Origin: Azospirillum cavernae
Lineage (GTDB): Bacteria; Pseudomonadota; Alphaproteobacteria; Azospirillales; Azospirillaceae
Assembly (NCBI RefSeq): GCF_003590795.1
Contig: NZ_QYUL01000001.1
Coordinates: 1,939,001-2,003,000, forward strand
Direction of reading: 5' to 3'
Length of the DNA: 64,000 nt
Shown: positions 19,323-28,619 of the stretch, piece by piece
Layout: each line of letters opens with the position of its first letter
How positions within the stretch are numbered: position 1 is the stretch's first letter
Program-made: the position numbers and the translations under genes
Notes under the pieces: generated by a model
What the model saw: the letters and a program-made list of their open reading frames with translations, nothing else
What the model was told of the DNA's origin: nothing
Database searches by the model: none

Positions 19323-20771
19323 TCAATGCGACACAAACGACTTTTGCGTTGCAGCAGGCGCAAGTCTGGCTCCCCCCGGCGGCGGGGCCAACGGCAGGTC
19401 GATGGCGAAGACGCTGCCCTCCCCGGTGCTGGCGAACAGCCGCAGGTCGCCGCCATGGGCGCGCGCCACCTCGCGCGCGATGGCCAGCCCCAAACCGACG
19501 CCGCCCGCCCGCGCCGACCCGGCGAAGGGTTGGAACAGATGATCCCGCGCGCGCGGCGGCAGGCCGGGGCCGTTGTCGGCGACGGTCAGGATCAGCCGGT
19601 CGCCGCGCCGTTCGGCGGCGACGCGCACCCGCTCGGCCCCCGCCTGCACCGCGTTGCGGCCCAGATTGACCAGGGCGCGCGACAATTGCCCGGCGTCGCC
19701 CCGGATGGTCAGCCCCTCCGGCACAGCGTTGCTCCAGACGGCTTCAACGCGGGCGCCGTCGGGCCGCACCGTGGCGAGCACCTGCGCGCCCACCTCCTCG
19801 GTCAACGCCCGCAAATCGAAGGGGGCCACGCGCAACGGCAGGGCGCCGTCGCGGGTGAAGGACAGGGTTTGCCCGCACAACTCCACCGCGCGGTCCAGCG
19901 ACGCCATCAGCCGGGGCGTCACCCGCCGCGCCTCCGGGTCGCTGCTCTCGCTCAAACGTTCGGACAGCAGGGAGGCGGTGGACAAAATCCCGCGCAGATC
20001 ATGGTTGATCTTGGCCACGGCGGTGCCCAATGCCGCCAAGCGTTCGCGCTGGCGCAGCGCCGTGCGGACGGCGCCCTGCATCGCCGCCAATTCGTTCCCG
20101 GCCACGCCGATTTCGTCGCGCCGCCGCTCCGGCTCCACCGCTGGCGCGCCGTCGGGGTCGCGGCGGAAGGCGACCATGCTTTCGGTCAGCCGCCGCATCG
20201 GGCGAACCAGCAGGGCGTTCAGCGTGACGAACAGCAACCCCGCCGCGATCAGCGAAATGGCGACCGACACCTCCAGGATGCTGCGCGAAAAGGCCAGCAT
20301 CGCGTCGATCATCGGGCGCTCGTCCATGGTGATTTCGACTTGTTGAGCTTTGTCCTTGGGCGAACGGTCGATCACCCGGATCACCCGGTCACGCCGCTCC
20401 ACCAGCGCGCAAAAAGCGTCGACAATCAGCGACCAATTGCCGCCGCCGCGCAGGTCGAACGTCTCGTCCACCTCCGGCGGCATCGGACGCGACAGCATGT
20501 AGACGCGCGCGTCGGGCTGGATCAGGTCGATGACGTGGGCGCCCGCGTAAGCCAGCAGCTTGGCCTGCAACGCCTTCGTCACCATAAAGTCCGGGGCGGC
20601 CTCCACCGACAGCGCGGCGATGTGGGCGGCGGCCAGCCGCTCTTCCAGATAGGTCATGCGAAAACGCGCGATGGAGGGCGTGTAGATCAGCACCTCGGCC
20701 AGCAGCACGAACAGAATCGTGAGCGCCAGAAGCTTGGCCGACAGGCTGTTCGCGACGGAGGGAAAACGCAT
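19323..20771 (-). CDS. Orphan sensor histidine kinase
   Basis: A 482-residue inner-membrane histidine kinase. Order: TM1 (LLALTILFVLLAEVLIYTPS, about 13-32), a periplasmic domain of about 130 residues, TM2 (ILEVSVAISLIAAGLLFVTL, about 172-192), a HAMP-like linker starting LLVRPMRRLTESM, the phosphoacceptor box INHDLRGILSTASLLSERL, and the catalytic domain with N box NLGRNAVQAG, G1 DNGPGLP and G2 GGVGLGLAIA. No response regulator is adjacent. The frame runs 17 codons further to 20822, but ATG 20771 starts just before TM1. The stimulus is unknown. Confidence 0.92.
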   Translation of the reverse strand: MRFPSVANSLSAKLLALTILFVLLAEVLIYTPSIARFRMTYLEERLAAAHIAALSVEAAPDFMVTKALQAKLLAYAGAHVIDLIQPDARVYMLSRPMPPEVDETFDLRGGGNWSLIVDAFCALVERRDRVIRVIDRSPKDKAQQVEITMDERPMIDAMLAFSRSILEVSVAISLIAAGLLFVTLNALLVRPMRRLTESMVAFRRDPDGAPAVEPERRRDEIGVAGNELAAMQGAVRTALRQRERLAALGTAVAKINHDLRGILSTASLLSERLSESSDPEARRVTPRLMASLDRAVELCGQTLSFTRDGALPLRVAPFDLRALTEEVGAQVLATVRPDGARVEAVWSNAVPEGLTIRGDAGQLSRALVNLGRNAVQAGAERVRVAAERRGDRLILTVADNGPGLPPRARDHLFQPFAGSARAGGVGLGLAIAREVARAHGGDLRLFASTGEGSVFAIDLPLAPPPGGARLAPAATQKSFVSH

Positions 20772-20869
20772 GGGGGACCATTGTGGACGACGCGGCGGAG
20801 TGGACGCGGCCCATGCTACCATCCCGCCGCCGCTCCCGCCTTATGTCCTGACGACGAGGTCATGAACCG

Positions 20870-21187
20870 ATGCGACCGATCCTGAGATTCGATGTCGTGG
20901 TGACGATGGACCGCAACGCCGCGCTGACGGCGGCAGCCGACGCGCTGGGCGGCGCGGGCGGGTGGATCGTCGATCACAGCCTGTTTTCCGACGTCATGGC
21001 GGTGATCCGCTTCGCCCTGCCCGGCGACCGGGTCGGCGATTTCGGGCGGCGGCTGGACGCCAGCGGCCTGACCCTGGATCCGGTCGCCACAGACGGCCCT
21101 TCATCCGACGAGGTCGCCGGTCTTCTCACCCTGACCTTCGCCCGGGGAACCGGCGATCTGAAACGCGAGGTTCCCGCCTTTCAATGA
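20870..21187 (+). CDS. Conserved-looking small protein, function unknown
   Basis: A 105-residue soluble protein ([14 protein letters not shown] start) with an alternating strand/helix pattern and no Cys, membrane segment or signal peptide. It might be a small alpha/beta ligand-binding fold, but I see no motif that supports a name. It lies upstream of hldE in the same direction with a 67-bp gap, and divergent from the histidine kinase gene. Confidence 0.65.
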   Translation: MRPILRFDVVVTMDRNAALTAAADALGGAGGWIVDHSLFSDVMAVIRFALPGDRVGDFGRRLDASGLTLDPVATDGPSSDEVAGLLTLTFARGTGDLKREVPAFQ

Positions 21188-21254
21188 GCCGCCCCCCGCG
21201 CCCGCCGCCTTTGTTCGCTGGCGCCCTTCCGCGCGGGTTGGTAAGAGAGACCCC

Positions 21255-22703
21255 ATGAGCGATCTTGCCCGTCACATCGACACCCTGTCCCGCGCCAACG
21301 TGCTGTGCCTTGGCGACGTGATGCTCGACCGTTTCGTCTATGGCTCGGTGGATCGGGTGTCGCCCGAAGCGCCGATTCCGGTGCTGCGGATCACCCGCGA
21401 CGTGCCGAAGCTGGGCGGGGCGGGCAACGTCGCCGCCAATCTGGTGGCGCTGGACGCCGCCTGCCGCTTCCTGTCGGTGGTCGGCCAAGACGCGGCGGGC
21501 GGCGATCTGCTGGCCCTGCTGGCGCGCGAAGGAATCAGCGACGGCGACGCCGTCACCGTCGAGGCCGGGCGCCAGACCACGGTGAAAACCCGCTTCATCG
21601 CCGGGCAGCAGCAGTTGCTGCGCGCCGACATCGAAACCGTCGCGCCGATCACGGTGGCCGCCCAGGTTCTGGATCGGGTGAAACAGGCCCTGCCCGACGT
21701 CGGCGGCGTCATCCTGTCCGATTACGGCAAGGGCGTGCTGACCGACGGTCTGGTGGCCGACGTCATCGCCGCCGCGCGGGCGGCGGGCAAGACGGTGGTG
21801 GTCGATCCCAAGGGCCGCGACTACCGCCGTTATCGCGGGGCCGACATCCTCACGCCCAACCGCAAGGAATTGATGGAGGCCACCGGCCTGCCCGCCCACA
21901 GCGACGAGGAGGTGGTGATCGCCGCCCGCCGCTTGATTGAAACCTGCGGCGTCGGCGCGGTCGTCGCCACCCGCAGCGAACAGGGCATGTCGGTGGTGAC
22001 GGCGGACAGCGTGACCCATCTGCCCGCCGAAGCGCGCGAGGTGTTCGACGTGTCGGGCGCCGGGGACACCGTGGTGGCGACCTTGACCGCCGCCTTGTCG
22101 GTCGGCGTTGGTTTGACCGACGCGGCGCGTCTGGCCAACCTCGCCGCCGGTCTGGTCGTCGGCAAGGTCGGCACCGCCGTCGTCCGCACGCACGAGCTTC
22201 TGGCCGCCCTGCACGAGCAGGAATGGCGCCATGGCGAGGAAAAAGTCGCCGCACGGGACGAGGCGGCGGAACGGGCCGAACGCTGGCGGCTGCGCGGCAA
22301 GCGCGTCGGCTTCACCAACGGCTGCTTTGACCTGCTGCACCCCGGCCACATCTCATTGCTGAAGCAGGCTCGCGCCGCCTGCGACATTCTGGTGGTCGGG
22401 CTGAACAGCGACGAGTCGGTCAAGCGTTTGAAGGGTGAAAGCCGCCCGGTGCAGAACGAGACGGCGCGCGCCACCGTGCTGGCCTCGCTCGGCTGCGTCG
22501 ATCTGGTGGTGATTTTTGGCGAGGACACGCCGGAAACACTGATCCACGCCATCCGCCCGGATGTGCTGGTCAAGGGGGCCGATTACACCATCGCCACGGT
22601 GGTCGGGGCGGCGTTCGTCCAAAGCTATGGCGGCGCGGTGGTGCTGGCCGACCTGGTCGAAGGCCAAAGCACCACCAACACCATCAAGCGGCTGAAGGGT
22701 TAA
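21255..22703 (+). CDS. hldE: Bifunctional heptose-7-phosphate kinase / heptose-1-phosphate adenylyltransferase
   Basis: Two-domain enzyme of 482 residues for ADP-L-glycero-D-manno-heptose, the LPS inner-core sugar. The N-terminal PfkB kinase domain (about 1-330) has [14 protein letters not shown] near 53-66 and the catalytic [12 protein letters not shown] near 270. The C-terminal nucleotidyltransferase domain (about 350-482) has [19 protein letters not shown] with the HxGH motif. AAGAGAGA lies upstream of the ATG. The stop overlaps the convergent entericidin-like gene by 4 bp. Together with kdsB at 35 kb it shows a standard LPS core. Confidence 0.97.
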   Translation: MSDLARHIDTLSRANVLCLGDVMLDRFVYGSVDRVSPEAPIPVLRITRDVPKLGGAGNVAANLVALDAACRFLSVVGQDAAGGDLLALLAREGISDGDAVTVEAGRQTTVKTRFIAGQQQLLRADIETVAPITVAAQVLDRVKQALPDVGGVILSDYGKGVLTDGLVADVIAAARAAGKTVVVDPKGRDYRRYRGADILTPNRKELMEATGLPAHSDEEVVIAARRLIETCGVGAVVATRSEQGMSVVTADSVTHLPAEAREVFDVSGAGDTVVATLTAALSVGVGLTDAARLANLAAGLVVGKVGTAVVRTHELLAALHEQEWRHGEEKVAARDEAAERAERWRLRGKRVGFTNGCFDLLHPGHISLLKQARAACDILVVGLNSDESVKRLKGESRPVQNETARATVLASLGCVDLVVIFGEDTPETLIHAIRPDVLVKGADYTIATVVGAAFVQSYGGAVVLADLVEGQSTTNTIKRLKG

Positions 22704-22885
22704 AGCTTCTTCTGCACATTGTCGGCGGACCGCTCGATGGCGCGGCCCCCGGCCTGGACGTCCTGCCCGGCGCCCTCGAAGGTGTTGCAGGCGGTCAGCG
22801 CGCCGCCCAACAGCGTGCCGGTCAGCAGGATCATGGCGGCGGTTTTCAGGCCGCGCGTGCGGGTGTGGGTCGTGTTGCAGGTCAT
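22700..22885 (-). CDS. Entericidin-like small lipoprotein
   Basis: A 61-residue lipoprotein precursor of the entericidin A/B family. The N-terminal signal ([18 protein letters not shown]) has the lipobox LTAC at about residues 30-33; the mature part is [25 protein letters not shown] amphipathic sequence, the family signature. Start ATG 22885 has GGGAGA upstream; an inner ATG at 22834 also gives a full lipoprotein signal. Entericidins are small membrane lipopeptides with antidote/toxin roles in E. coli, but in alphaproteobacteria they are often single genes with unclear function. Its stop overlaps the hldE stop. Confidence 0.85.
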   Translation of the reverse strand: MTCNTTHTRTRGLKTAAMILLTGTLLGGALTACNTFEGAGQDVQAGGRAIERSADNVQKKL

Positions 22886-23094
22886 AGGCTGTCTCCCGGT
22901 TGCGTTGCTGTGTCGCCTCAACAACGCCGCCGCCGGGCGATTGTTCCCACGCAACCCGCGCCACTGACTTTTCACCCCCGGCTGCGGCGAATTCCGCCGC
23001 TGCGGGCGGTTGCAAAGCGTGGTCCGCTGTGCTTGGCTGCGCCGAAATTTTCACGCCCGGCCATACCCTGGCCACAAATTGGGAACGCACGGCA

Positions 23095-24288
23095 ATGACC
23101 GATTTCAACACGATCGACGACATCGAGGTCAACGGCAAGACGGTGCTGGTGCGCGCCGATCTGAACGTGCCGATGCAGGACGGCAAGGTGTCGGACACCA
23201 CCCGCATCGACCGTCTGGCCCCGACCCTGAAAGAGCTGTCGCTGAAGGGCGCCAAGGTCGTCGTTCTGTCGCATTTCGGTCGCCCGAAGAACGGCCCGGA
23301 CGCCAAGAACTCGCTGCGCCATGTGCTGGACGCGCTGAGCGCCGCCGTCGGCCAGAAAGTCGCCTTCGCCGAGGATTGCGTCGGCCAGCCCGCCAAGGAC
23401 GCCATCGCCAAGGTGCATGAGGGCGCCATCGTTCTGCTGGAAAACACCCGCTTCCACGCCGAAGAGGAAAAGAACGATCCGGCCTTCGCCGCGCAACTGG
23501 CCGAACTGGGCGACGTCTACGTCAACGACGCCTTTTCCGCCGCCCACCGCGCCCACGCCTCGACCGAGGGCGTCGCCCGCCTGCTGCCCAACGCCGCCGG
23601 GCGTCTGATGGAGGCTGAACTCAAGGCGCTGACCCTGGCGTTGGAAAAGCCGGAGCGTCCGGTCGCCGCCGTCGTCGGCGGGGCGAAGATTTCGACCAAG
23701 CTCGACCTGCTCGGCAACATGGTCCGCAAGGTGGACATGCTGGCGCTGGGCGGCGGCATGGCCAACACCTTCCTGTTCGCGCAGGGCGTCGATGTCGGGG
23801 CCAGCCTGTGCGAAAAGGAGATGGCCGACCAAGCCCGCGCCATCATGGCGACGGCCAAAGAGGCCAATTGCGACATCCTGCTGCCGACCGATTTCGTCGT
23901 CGCCAAGGAATTCAAGGCGGGCGCCGCCAACCACGTGGTTCCGGCCAACGGCATCGGCGCCGATGAAATGGCCCTGGACGTCGGCCCGGCGACCGTCGCC
24001 TTCCTGGCGGACAAGCTGAAGGCCGCCAAGACCATCGTGTGGAACGGCCCGCTCGGCGCCTTTGAAATCGCCCCGTTCGACGCCGGAACCAACGCCGTCG
24101 CCAAGATCGTCGCCGACCGCACCGAAGCGGGCGGCCTGCTGTCGGTGGCGGGCGGCGGCGACACCGTCGCCGCGCTGGCCCACGCCGGGGCCGAGGACAA
24201 ATTCACCTATGTGTCCGCCGCCGGCGGCGCCTTCCTGGAATGGCTGGAAGGCAAGGAACTGCCGGGCGTCGCCGCTCTGGCGAAGTAA
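23095..24288 (+). CDS. pgk: Phosphoglycerate kinase
   Basis: Glycolytic/gluconeogenic enzyme that moves phosphate between 1,3-bisphosphoglycerate and ADP. It has 397 residues, normal for a monomeric Pgk. [16 protein letters not shown] near residues 14-29 is the N-domain signature; the hinge and nucleotide-binding motifs [17 protein letters not shown] near 190 and the C-terminal GGGDTVAAL near 350 are present. ATG 23095 fits the family N-terminus; upstream in-frame sequence (to 22900) is not protein-like. It is followed by a 16-bp perfect hairpin. Confidence 0.97.
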   Translation: MTDFNTIDDIEVNGKTVLVRADLNVPMQDGKVSDTTRIDRLAPTLKELSLKGAKVVVLSHFGRPKNGPDAKNSLRHVLDALSAAVGQKVAFAEDCVGQPAKDAIAKVHEGAIVLLENTRFHAEEEKNDPAFAAQLAELGDVYVNDAFSAAHRAHASTEGVARLLPNAAGRLMEAELKALTLALEKPERPVAAVVGGAKISTKLDLLGNMVRKVDMLALGGGMANTFLFAQGVDVGASLCEKEMADQARAIMATAKEANCDILLPTDFVVAKEFKAGAANHVVPANGIGADEMALDVGPATVAFLADKLKAAKTIVWNGPLGAFEIAPFDAGTNAVAKIVADRTEAGGLLSVAGGGDTVAALAHAGAEDKFTYVSAAGGAFLEWLEGKELPGVAALAK

Positions 24289-24301
24289 AAGCGTCCACAC
24301 G

Positions 24302-24339
24302 CTTGCGCGGTGGCGGGAAACACCCCGCCACCGCGCAAG
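24302..24339. terminator. Bidirectional hairpin between pgk and SDR gene
   Basis: A perfect 16-bp stem (CTTGCGCGGTGGCGGG and its complement) with a 6-base loop starts 13 bases past the pgk stop and ends 5 bases before the stop of the convergent SDR gene. No good T run follows on the plus strand; on the minus strand GCTTTTAC follows at some distance. Confidence 0.65.
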
Positions 24340-24344
24340 TCCGC

Positions 24345-25160
24345 TCAACGGGCGGTGTAAGCGCCATCCACCAGCATTGGCTGGCCGTTGACGAAGCTGG
24401 ACGCGTCGCTCAACAGGAAACACGTCATCGCGGCGATTTCGTCCGGGGTTCCCCACCGTCCAGCGGGTGAATCGGCGACGTAAGCCAGTTTGTCCTCCCG
24501 CGTCGCGAAAAGTTGATCCGACATCGCGGTGTCGACAAACCCGGGGCACACCGCGTTGACGCGAATTCCGTCCTTGCCCAACTCCAGGGCGGCGCTGCGC
24601 GTCAACCCGACCACCGCGTGTTTGCTGGCTGTGTAGGCCGCGACGTTGGCGAAGCCGACCACCCCGGCCATCGAGGCGTTGAAGACCAGCGCGCCGCCAC
24701 CGCTCGCCCGAATCGCTGGAACCTGATGGCGCAAGCAATGGAAAGCGCCCCGCACATTCACATCGAAAATCGCGTCGTAAACGTCATCGCCCATTTGATC
24801 GACCGGCCCGGCGGCGCCCAAGGCGCCCGCGTTGTTGAAGGCTCCATCCAGCCGACCGAAGGCGTCAAGCGTCGCCGCGACCAACCGCGCCACGTCACGA
24901 TCCTGCGCGACATCGGTCGCAACCACCATTCCCTCTCCACCCGTCGTCTGAATGTCCGCGAGCAACGCCGCGCAGGCGTCGGCGCGCCGCGCCGCCAGCG
25001 CGACGCGGGCGCCCTGAGCGGCCAGAAGACGGGCGGTCGCCGCGCCGATTCCGGAGGACGCGCCGGTGACAATGAAGACCTTGCCCGCCAGATCGGGATA
25101 ACGCGCGCCGCTCGTCGCCATCCTGTTCGTCGTCCTGTTCGCCATCGTGTTCGTCGTCAT
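24345..25160 (-). CDS. Short-chain dehydrogenase/reductase
   Basis: A 271-residue classical SDR that uses NAD(P)(H). The cofactor motif VTGASSGIG is near residue 31-39, NNAG near 108, the catalytic Ser in NASMAG and YTASK near 175-179, and the C-terminal GQPMLVDGAYTAR closes the fold. The N-terminal 20 residues (MTTNTMANRTTNRMATSGAR) are repetitive and polar; the true start might be the ATG at 25118. It is divergent from a LysR-type regulator, the usual arrangement for a regulated metabolic gene. The substrate is not evident. Confidence 0.88.
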   Translation of the reverse strand: MTTNTMANRTTNRMATSGARYPDLAGKVFIVTGASSGIGAATARLLAAQGARVALAARRADACAALLADIQTTGGEGMVVATDVAQDRDVARLVAATLDAFGRLDGAFNNAGALGAAGPVDQMGDDVYDAIFDVNVRGAFHCLRHQVPAIRASGGGALVFNASMAGVVGFANVAAYTASKHAVVGLTRSAALELGKDGIRVNAVCPGFVDTAMSDQLFATREDKLAYVADSPAGRWGTPDEIAAMTCFLLSDASSFVNGQPMLVDGAYTAR

Positions 25161-25267
25161 GATGCGGATCGCCCTTGCTGAAGCCGTGAAGATGGGGCCA
25201 GCATGATTGCCAATTATTTTTGCTGAAACGGTCGTCTGATTGCTTCACTCCAAAGCCAGAGTGTGGA

Positions 25268-26149
25268 ATGAGCCAGTTTGAGAGCATGACGGTGTTCACC
25301 CGCGTGGTGGAGGCGGGAAGCTTCGCCGCCGCCGCCAAAACGCTGACCCTGTCGCCAACGATGATCGCGAACCACATCCGCAAGCTGGAGGAGGAGCTTG
25401 GCGTCCGGTTGCTGAACCGCACCACCCGGCGGCAGAGCCTGACCGAAGCCGGAATCCTCTACCTCGCCCATTGCCAGAGCATCCTGTCGCAGGTGGCCGA
25501 GGTTCGCGCGGAATTGCTGGCCCAACGCTCCGAACCGCGCGGCCGCCTGCGGGTGTCGGCGCCGGTGTCCTTCGGGGTTGAACGGTTGATCCCCGCGATG
25601 GCCGATTTTCTCGCCGCGTTTCCCGGCGTCGATCTGGCTTTGGATCTCAACGATCGGGCGGTCGATTTGGTGGATGACGGGTATGAGGCGCTGATCCGCA
25701 TCGGCCCCTTGAGCGACTCCCGCCTGATCGCCCGCCCGCTTGCGCCCTACCGGATGATGGTCGCGGCCTCTCCGGCCTATCTGGCGCGGATGGGAAGCCC
25801 GTCGGCGCCCGACGACCTCGCCCACCACACCTGTCTGGCCTTTCGTTATTCGGCGAAGTCCAAATGGCGTTTCACGGGCGAGGACGGCCCGGTCAGCGTC
25901 GCCATTCATCCCCGGCTTGAGGTCAACAGCGGCCCTGGCCTGCGCGCCGCCGCCCTGGCTGGAATCGGCGTCGTCCTTCAACCCGAAGCGCTGTTGGCCA
26001 ACGACGTCGCCGCCGGGCGTTTGATCGCTTTGTTCCCCGACCATGAACTGCCAAGCCGTCCGATGAATCTCTTGTTCCAGAAGGACCGCCGCATGTCGGC
26101 CAAGCTGCGCAGCTTCATCGACTTCACCGTGGAGCGGTTTGGCCCGTGA
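25268..26149 (+). CDS. LysR-family transcriptional regulator
   Basis: A 293-residue LTTR. The N-terminal winged helix (MSQFESMTVFTRVVEAGSFA then LSPTMIANHIRKLEEELGVRLL and TRRQSLTEAG) is followed by the periplasmic-binding-protein-like effector domain (RGRLRVSAPVSFGVERLIP onwards). It belongs to the subgroup resembling DhcR/CrgA-type regulators. Start ATG 25268 is placed at the family N-terminus; a TTG at 25220 would add 16 unlikely residues. It is divergent from the SDR gene with about 107 bp between starts, the probable target. Confidence 0.92.
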   Translation: MSQFESMTVFTRVVEAGSFAAAAKTLTLSPTMIANHIRKLEEELGVRLLNRTTRRQSLTEAGILYLAHCQSILSQVAEVRAELLAQRSEPRGRLRVSAPVSFGVERLIPAMADFLAAFPGVDLALDLNDRAVDLVDDGYEALIRIGPLSDSRLIARPLAPYRMMVAASPAYLARMGSPSAPDDLAHHTCLAFRYSAKSKWRFTGEDGPVSVAIHPRLEVNSGPGLRAAALAGIGVVLQPEALLANDVAAGRLIALFPDHELPSRPMNLLFQKDRRMSAKLRSFIDFTVERFGP

Positions 26150-26167
26150 GCGTGCGTGTCCGCGCGC

Positions 26168-27427
26168 TCACTCCGCCGCGACCGGCGACGCGCCCGCCAC
26201 CTCGTCGGGCCGGTGCGGGAAGGCCAGAGACGACAGGAAGATCGCGCCGCCCAAGCCCGCCAGCGCCAGCATCACCGTGGTGAAGCCGCCCGGCGCCGCG
26301 CCGACGCCCTGGTCGTGCAGCACCGCCACCAACGGCACCGCCACCGCGCTCGCCGCGAAGGAAATCAGATAGCGGATGGCGTAGGCCCGCGAGCGCCAGG
26401 CGTCGTCGGTGTATTTGGCGACCATGGTGTCGTTGATCGTCACTTGACCGAAGATCGCGAACATCATCACCGTCGCCACCGCCACCAACTCCCAGCCGGT
26501 GGCGAAGCCCGCCAAAATCAGGCAGGGCGCCTGCAAAAAGGACAGCGGCATGAAGATCGCGCGCAGCGTGCAGCGGTCCAGCAGCCGCCCGACGATCAAT
26601 TGCGAGGTCGCGCCGATCACGTAAACCGCGCTGACCAGCGCGCCAATTCCCAGCGGGGTTTGCGCCAACAGGCTCAAGCGCTCGTCAAACAGCTTGGGCA
26701 GGGCCAGCGTCGCCGCGTTGAACACCACGCCACCCGCCACCGTCGTCACCGCCAGAACGGCGAAGGCTCGCAGCACCACCGCGCGCGGCAAGCGCCCAGC
26801 GCCGCGCGACGCCGCCTTGACCGGGGCCGGGCTGTCGGGAACCAGCGCCAGAAAGGCGACGCCCAGCGCCATGGTCAGCGCCCCCGGCACAATGAAGGCG
26901 GCGCGCCAGCCAAACCATTGCGTCAAGCCGCCGGTGGCCAGCGCCGCGACGGCGATGCCCAGATTGCCCCAGACCCCGTTGACGCCAATCGCCCGCCCCA
27001 TCTGTCCGCCAAGCGCGTTGGCGTGGGCGGTCAGCATCGCCGTGCCGACCGGGTGATAAATCGCCCCGAACAGCCCCGTCACCGCCAGCCCGACCGCCAA
27101 CAGCGCGGGCGACGGAGCCAAGCCGGTCAACGCCGCCGACGCGCCCATGCCAAGGAAAAAGACCGCCATCATGTTGCGGCGGCTCCAGCGGTCGCCCAGC
27201 CAACCCGCTGGAATCGACCCCGCGCCAAAGGCGATGAAGCCGCCGAGCGACAGGCCGAGAAGCTCGCCAAAGCCCAAACCGAAACGGTCCCCGATGCCCA
27301 ACACAGCGGTGGGAAAAACCAGCATCAGCAGATGATCGACGAAATGCCCGGCGTTGATGAAGGCGATGACCCGGCGGGACTCCGCCGGGCTTGGCGATTG
27401 GGCCGGGCTTGGCGATGGAGACGGCAT
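26168..27427 (-). CDS. MFS transporter (fosmidomycin-resistance-like)
   Basis: A 419-residue major facilitator with about 12 hydrophobic segments. The motif between TM2 and TM3 reads AGWLGDRWSRRNMM (about 74-87) and GAIYHPVGTAMLTAHA near 123 is like the Fsr/fosmidomycin-resistance subgroup; GVWGNLGIAVAALATG follows. The N-terminus carries a short SPSPAQSPSPAES repeat made by two 18-bp tandem DNA copies, an unstructured cytosolic leader. It is adjacent to and divergent from an AraC-type regulator, which may control it. It probably exports a drug or metabolite; substrate unknown. Confidence 0.88.
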   Translation of the reverse strand: MPSPSPSPAQSPSPAESRRVIAFINAGHFVDHLLMLVFPTAVLGIGDRFGLGFGELLGLSLGGFIAFGAGSIPAGWLGDRWSRRNMMAVFFLGMGASAALTGLAPSPALLAVGLAVTGLFGAIYHPVGTAMLTAHANALGGQMGRAIGVNGVWGNLGIAVAALATGGLTQWFGWRAAFIVPGALTMALGVAFLALVPDSPAPVKAASRGAGRLPRAVVLRAFAVLAVTTVAGGVVFNAATLALPKLFDERLSLLAQTPLGIGALVSAVYVIGATSQLIVGRLLDRCTLRAIFMPLSFLQAPCLILAGFATGWELVAVATVMMFAIFGQVTINDTMVAKYTDDAWRSRAYAIRYLISFAASAVAVPLVAVLHDQGVGAAPGGFTTVMLALAGLGGAIFLSSLAFPHRPDEVAGASPVAAE

Positions 27428-27538
27428 GATCCTTGTTCCTGACCATTGATGGAAGGTCTGGACAGGTTAGCCGCGTCCTCTACGATGCGTCCGGTCAAGT
27501 TTCATCGCAAAACGGACACGCCGCTCAACGGATTTTCC

Positions 27539-28378
27539 ATGCGCATCACCAGCCCCGGCCTTCCCCGCTTCGATCCCTACCCGCAACCGATTTTGGCCCT
27601 GTCGCGCGACTACCCGCCGGGATCGGTGGTCGATCCGCACCGGCACAGCCGGGCGCAATTGCTGTTCGCCACCAGCGGCGCCATGCGGGTGACGACCGGC
27701 GGCGGGGCCTGGATCGTGCCGCCGCTGCGCGCGGTGTGGATCCCGGCGGGGGTGGAGCATGGTTGGCTGGTGACGGGGTTGGTGCGGCTGCGCACCCTGT
27801 TCATCGACCCCGCCGCCGCCCCCTTCATGCCCGCCGCCGATTGCCGGGTGGTCGAGGTGTCGGACCTGCTGCGCGCCCTGATTTTGGCGGCGATGGAGAT
27901 CCCGGCGGACGCCCCGCCCGCCCCACGGGCCGGGCTGATCGGCGCGCTGGCGCTCGACGAGTTGGCCCGCGCGCCCGAGGCGCCCTTGCGCCTGCCGATG
28001 CCCCAGGATCCGCGCCTGCGCCGCTTGTGCCAATCCCTGCTTGACCAGCCCGCCCGCGCCGACACGCTGGAATCCTGGGCCGATCAAGCCGGGGCCAGCG
28101 GCAAAACCATCGCCCGGCTGTTCCTGAAGGAAACCGGCCTGACCTTTGGCGCGTGGCGGCAACAGGCCCGGCTGGCCGAAGCCGTCGCCCAACTGGCGCT
28201 GGGCCGCCCGATTTCCGAGGTGGCCCGCGCGGCGGGCTATGACAGCGCCAGCGCCTTCACCGCCATGTTCCGCCGCGCGCTCGGGGCCAGCCCGCGCGCC
28301 TATCTGGGGGGTGGAGCCGCGCCCGTGGAAACCGCGCCAACGAAATCACCTTGCATCCCGGCAACAGAATCGCCATAA
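27539..28378 (+). CDS. AraC-family regulator with N-terminal cupin
   Basis: A 279-residue transcription regulator. The N-terminal cupin-like domain (VVDPHRHSRAQLLFATSGAM near 25-45, PPLRAVWIPAGVEHGW near 60-75) would bind an effector, and the C-terminal AraC domain has two helix-turn-helices: TLESWADQAGASGKTIARLF and ISEVARAAGYDSASAFTAMF, then RRALGASPRAYL. I take ATG 27539 as the start because it begins the domain; ATGs at 27449 and 27485 also keep the frame and no start has a good ribosome site. It ends 8 bp before the SRP RNA gene. Confidence 0.9.
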   Translation: MRITSPGLPRFDPYPQPILALSRDYPPGSVVDPHRHSRAQLLFATSGAMRVTTGGGAWIVPPLRAVWIPAGVEHGWLVTGLVRLRTLFIDPAAAPFMPAADCRVVEVSDLLRALILAAMEIPADAPPAPRAGLIGALALDELARAPEAPLRLPMPQDPRLRRLCQSLLDQPARADTLESWADQAGASGKTIARLFLKETGLTFGAWRQQARLAEAVAQLALGRPISEVARAAGYDSASAFTAMFRRALGASPRAYLGGGAAPVETAPTKSPCIPATESP

Positions 28379-28385
28379 AAGCGGC

Positions 28386-28482
28386 GGGAGACTGGCGTCG
28401 GACGAGTCCCTCGCCAACCCGGTCAGGTCCGGAAGGAAGCAGCCGCAACGAGTTACGGCTCGGGTCGTTCGTCCAGTCTCCC
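28386..28482 (+). ncRNA. ffs: Signal recognition particle RNA (4.5S, bacterial small type)
   Basis: About 97 bases that fold into one long hairpin. The ends GGGAGACTGG and CCAGTCTCCC pair, and the apical part carries the universal SRP domain IV motif GGTCAGGTCCGGAAGGAAGC (28421-28440) with AGCC next: the symmetric and asymmetric loops that bind Ffh. The gene lies directly upstream of dnaX, as in many alphaproteobacteria. It is too short and noncoding to appear among open frames. End points are from the terminal helix and may be off by a few bases. Confidence 0.95.
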
Positions 28483-28619
28483 ACCTCATACCCAAAAAGA
28501 CCGTTTGCAAACGCGAACGACGACGCACAGAAACGGCGACAGCGCGGCGCCGGGACGCTATTCTGCGGCCCGTTGATGAAAAGCCGATCCACCCCCTGCC
28601 GCCGAAACGGGCCTGCCGC

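Noticed and set aside
28146..28619. Upstream extension of dnaX to 788 residues
   Set aside because: It passes through the SRP RNA gene and the end of the AraC-type gene in another frame.
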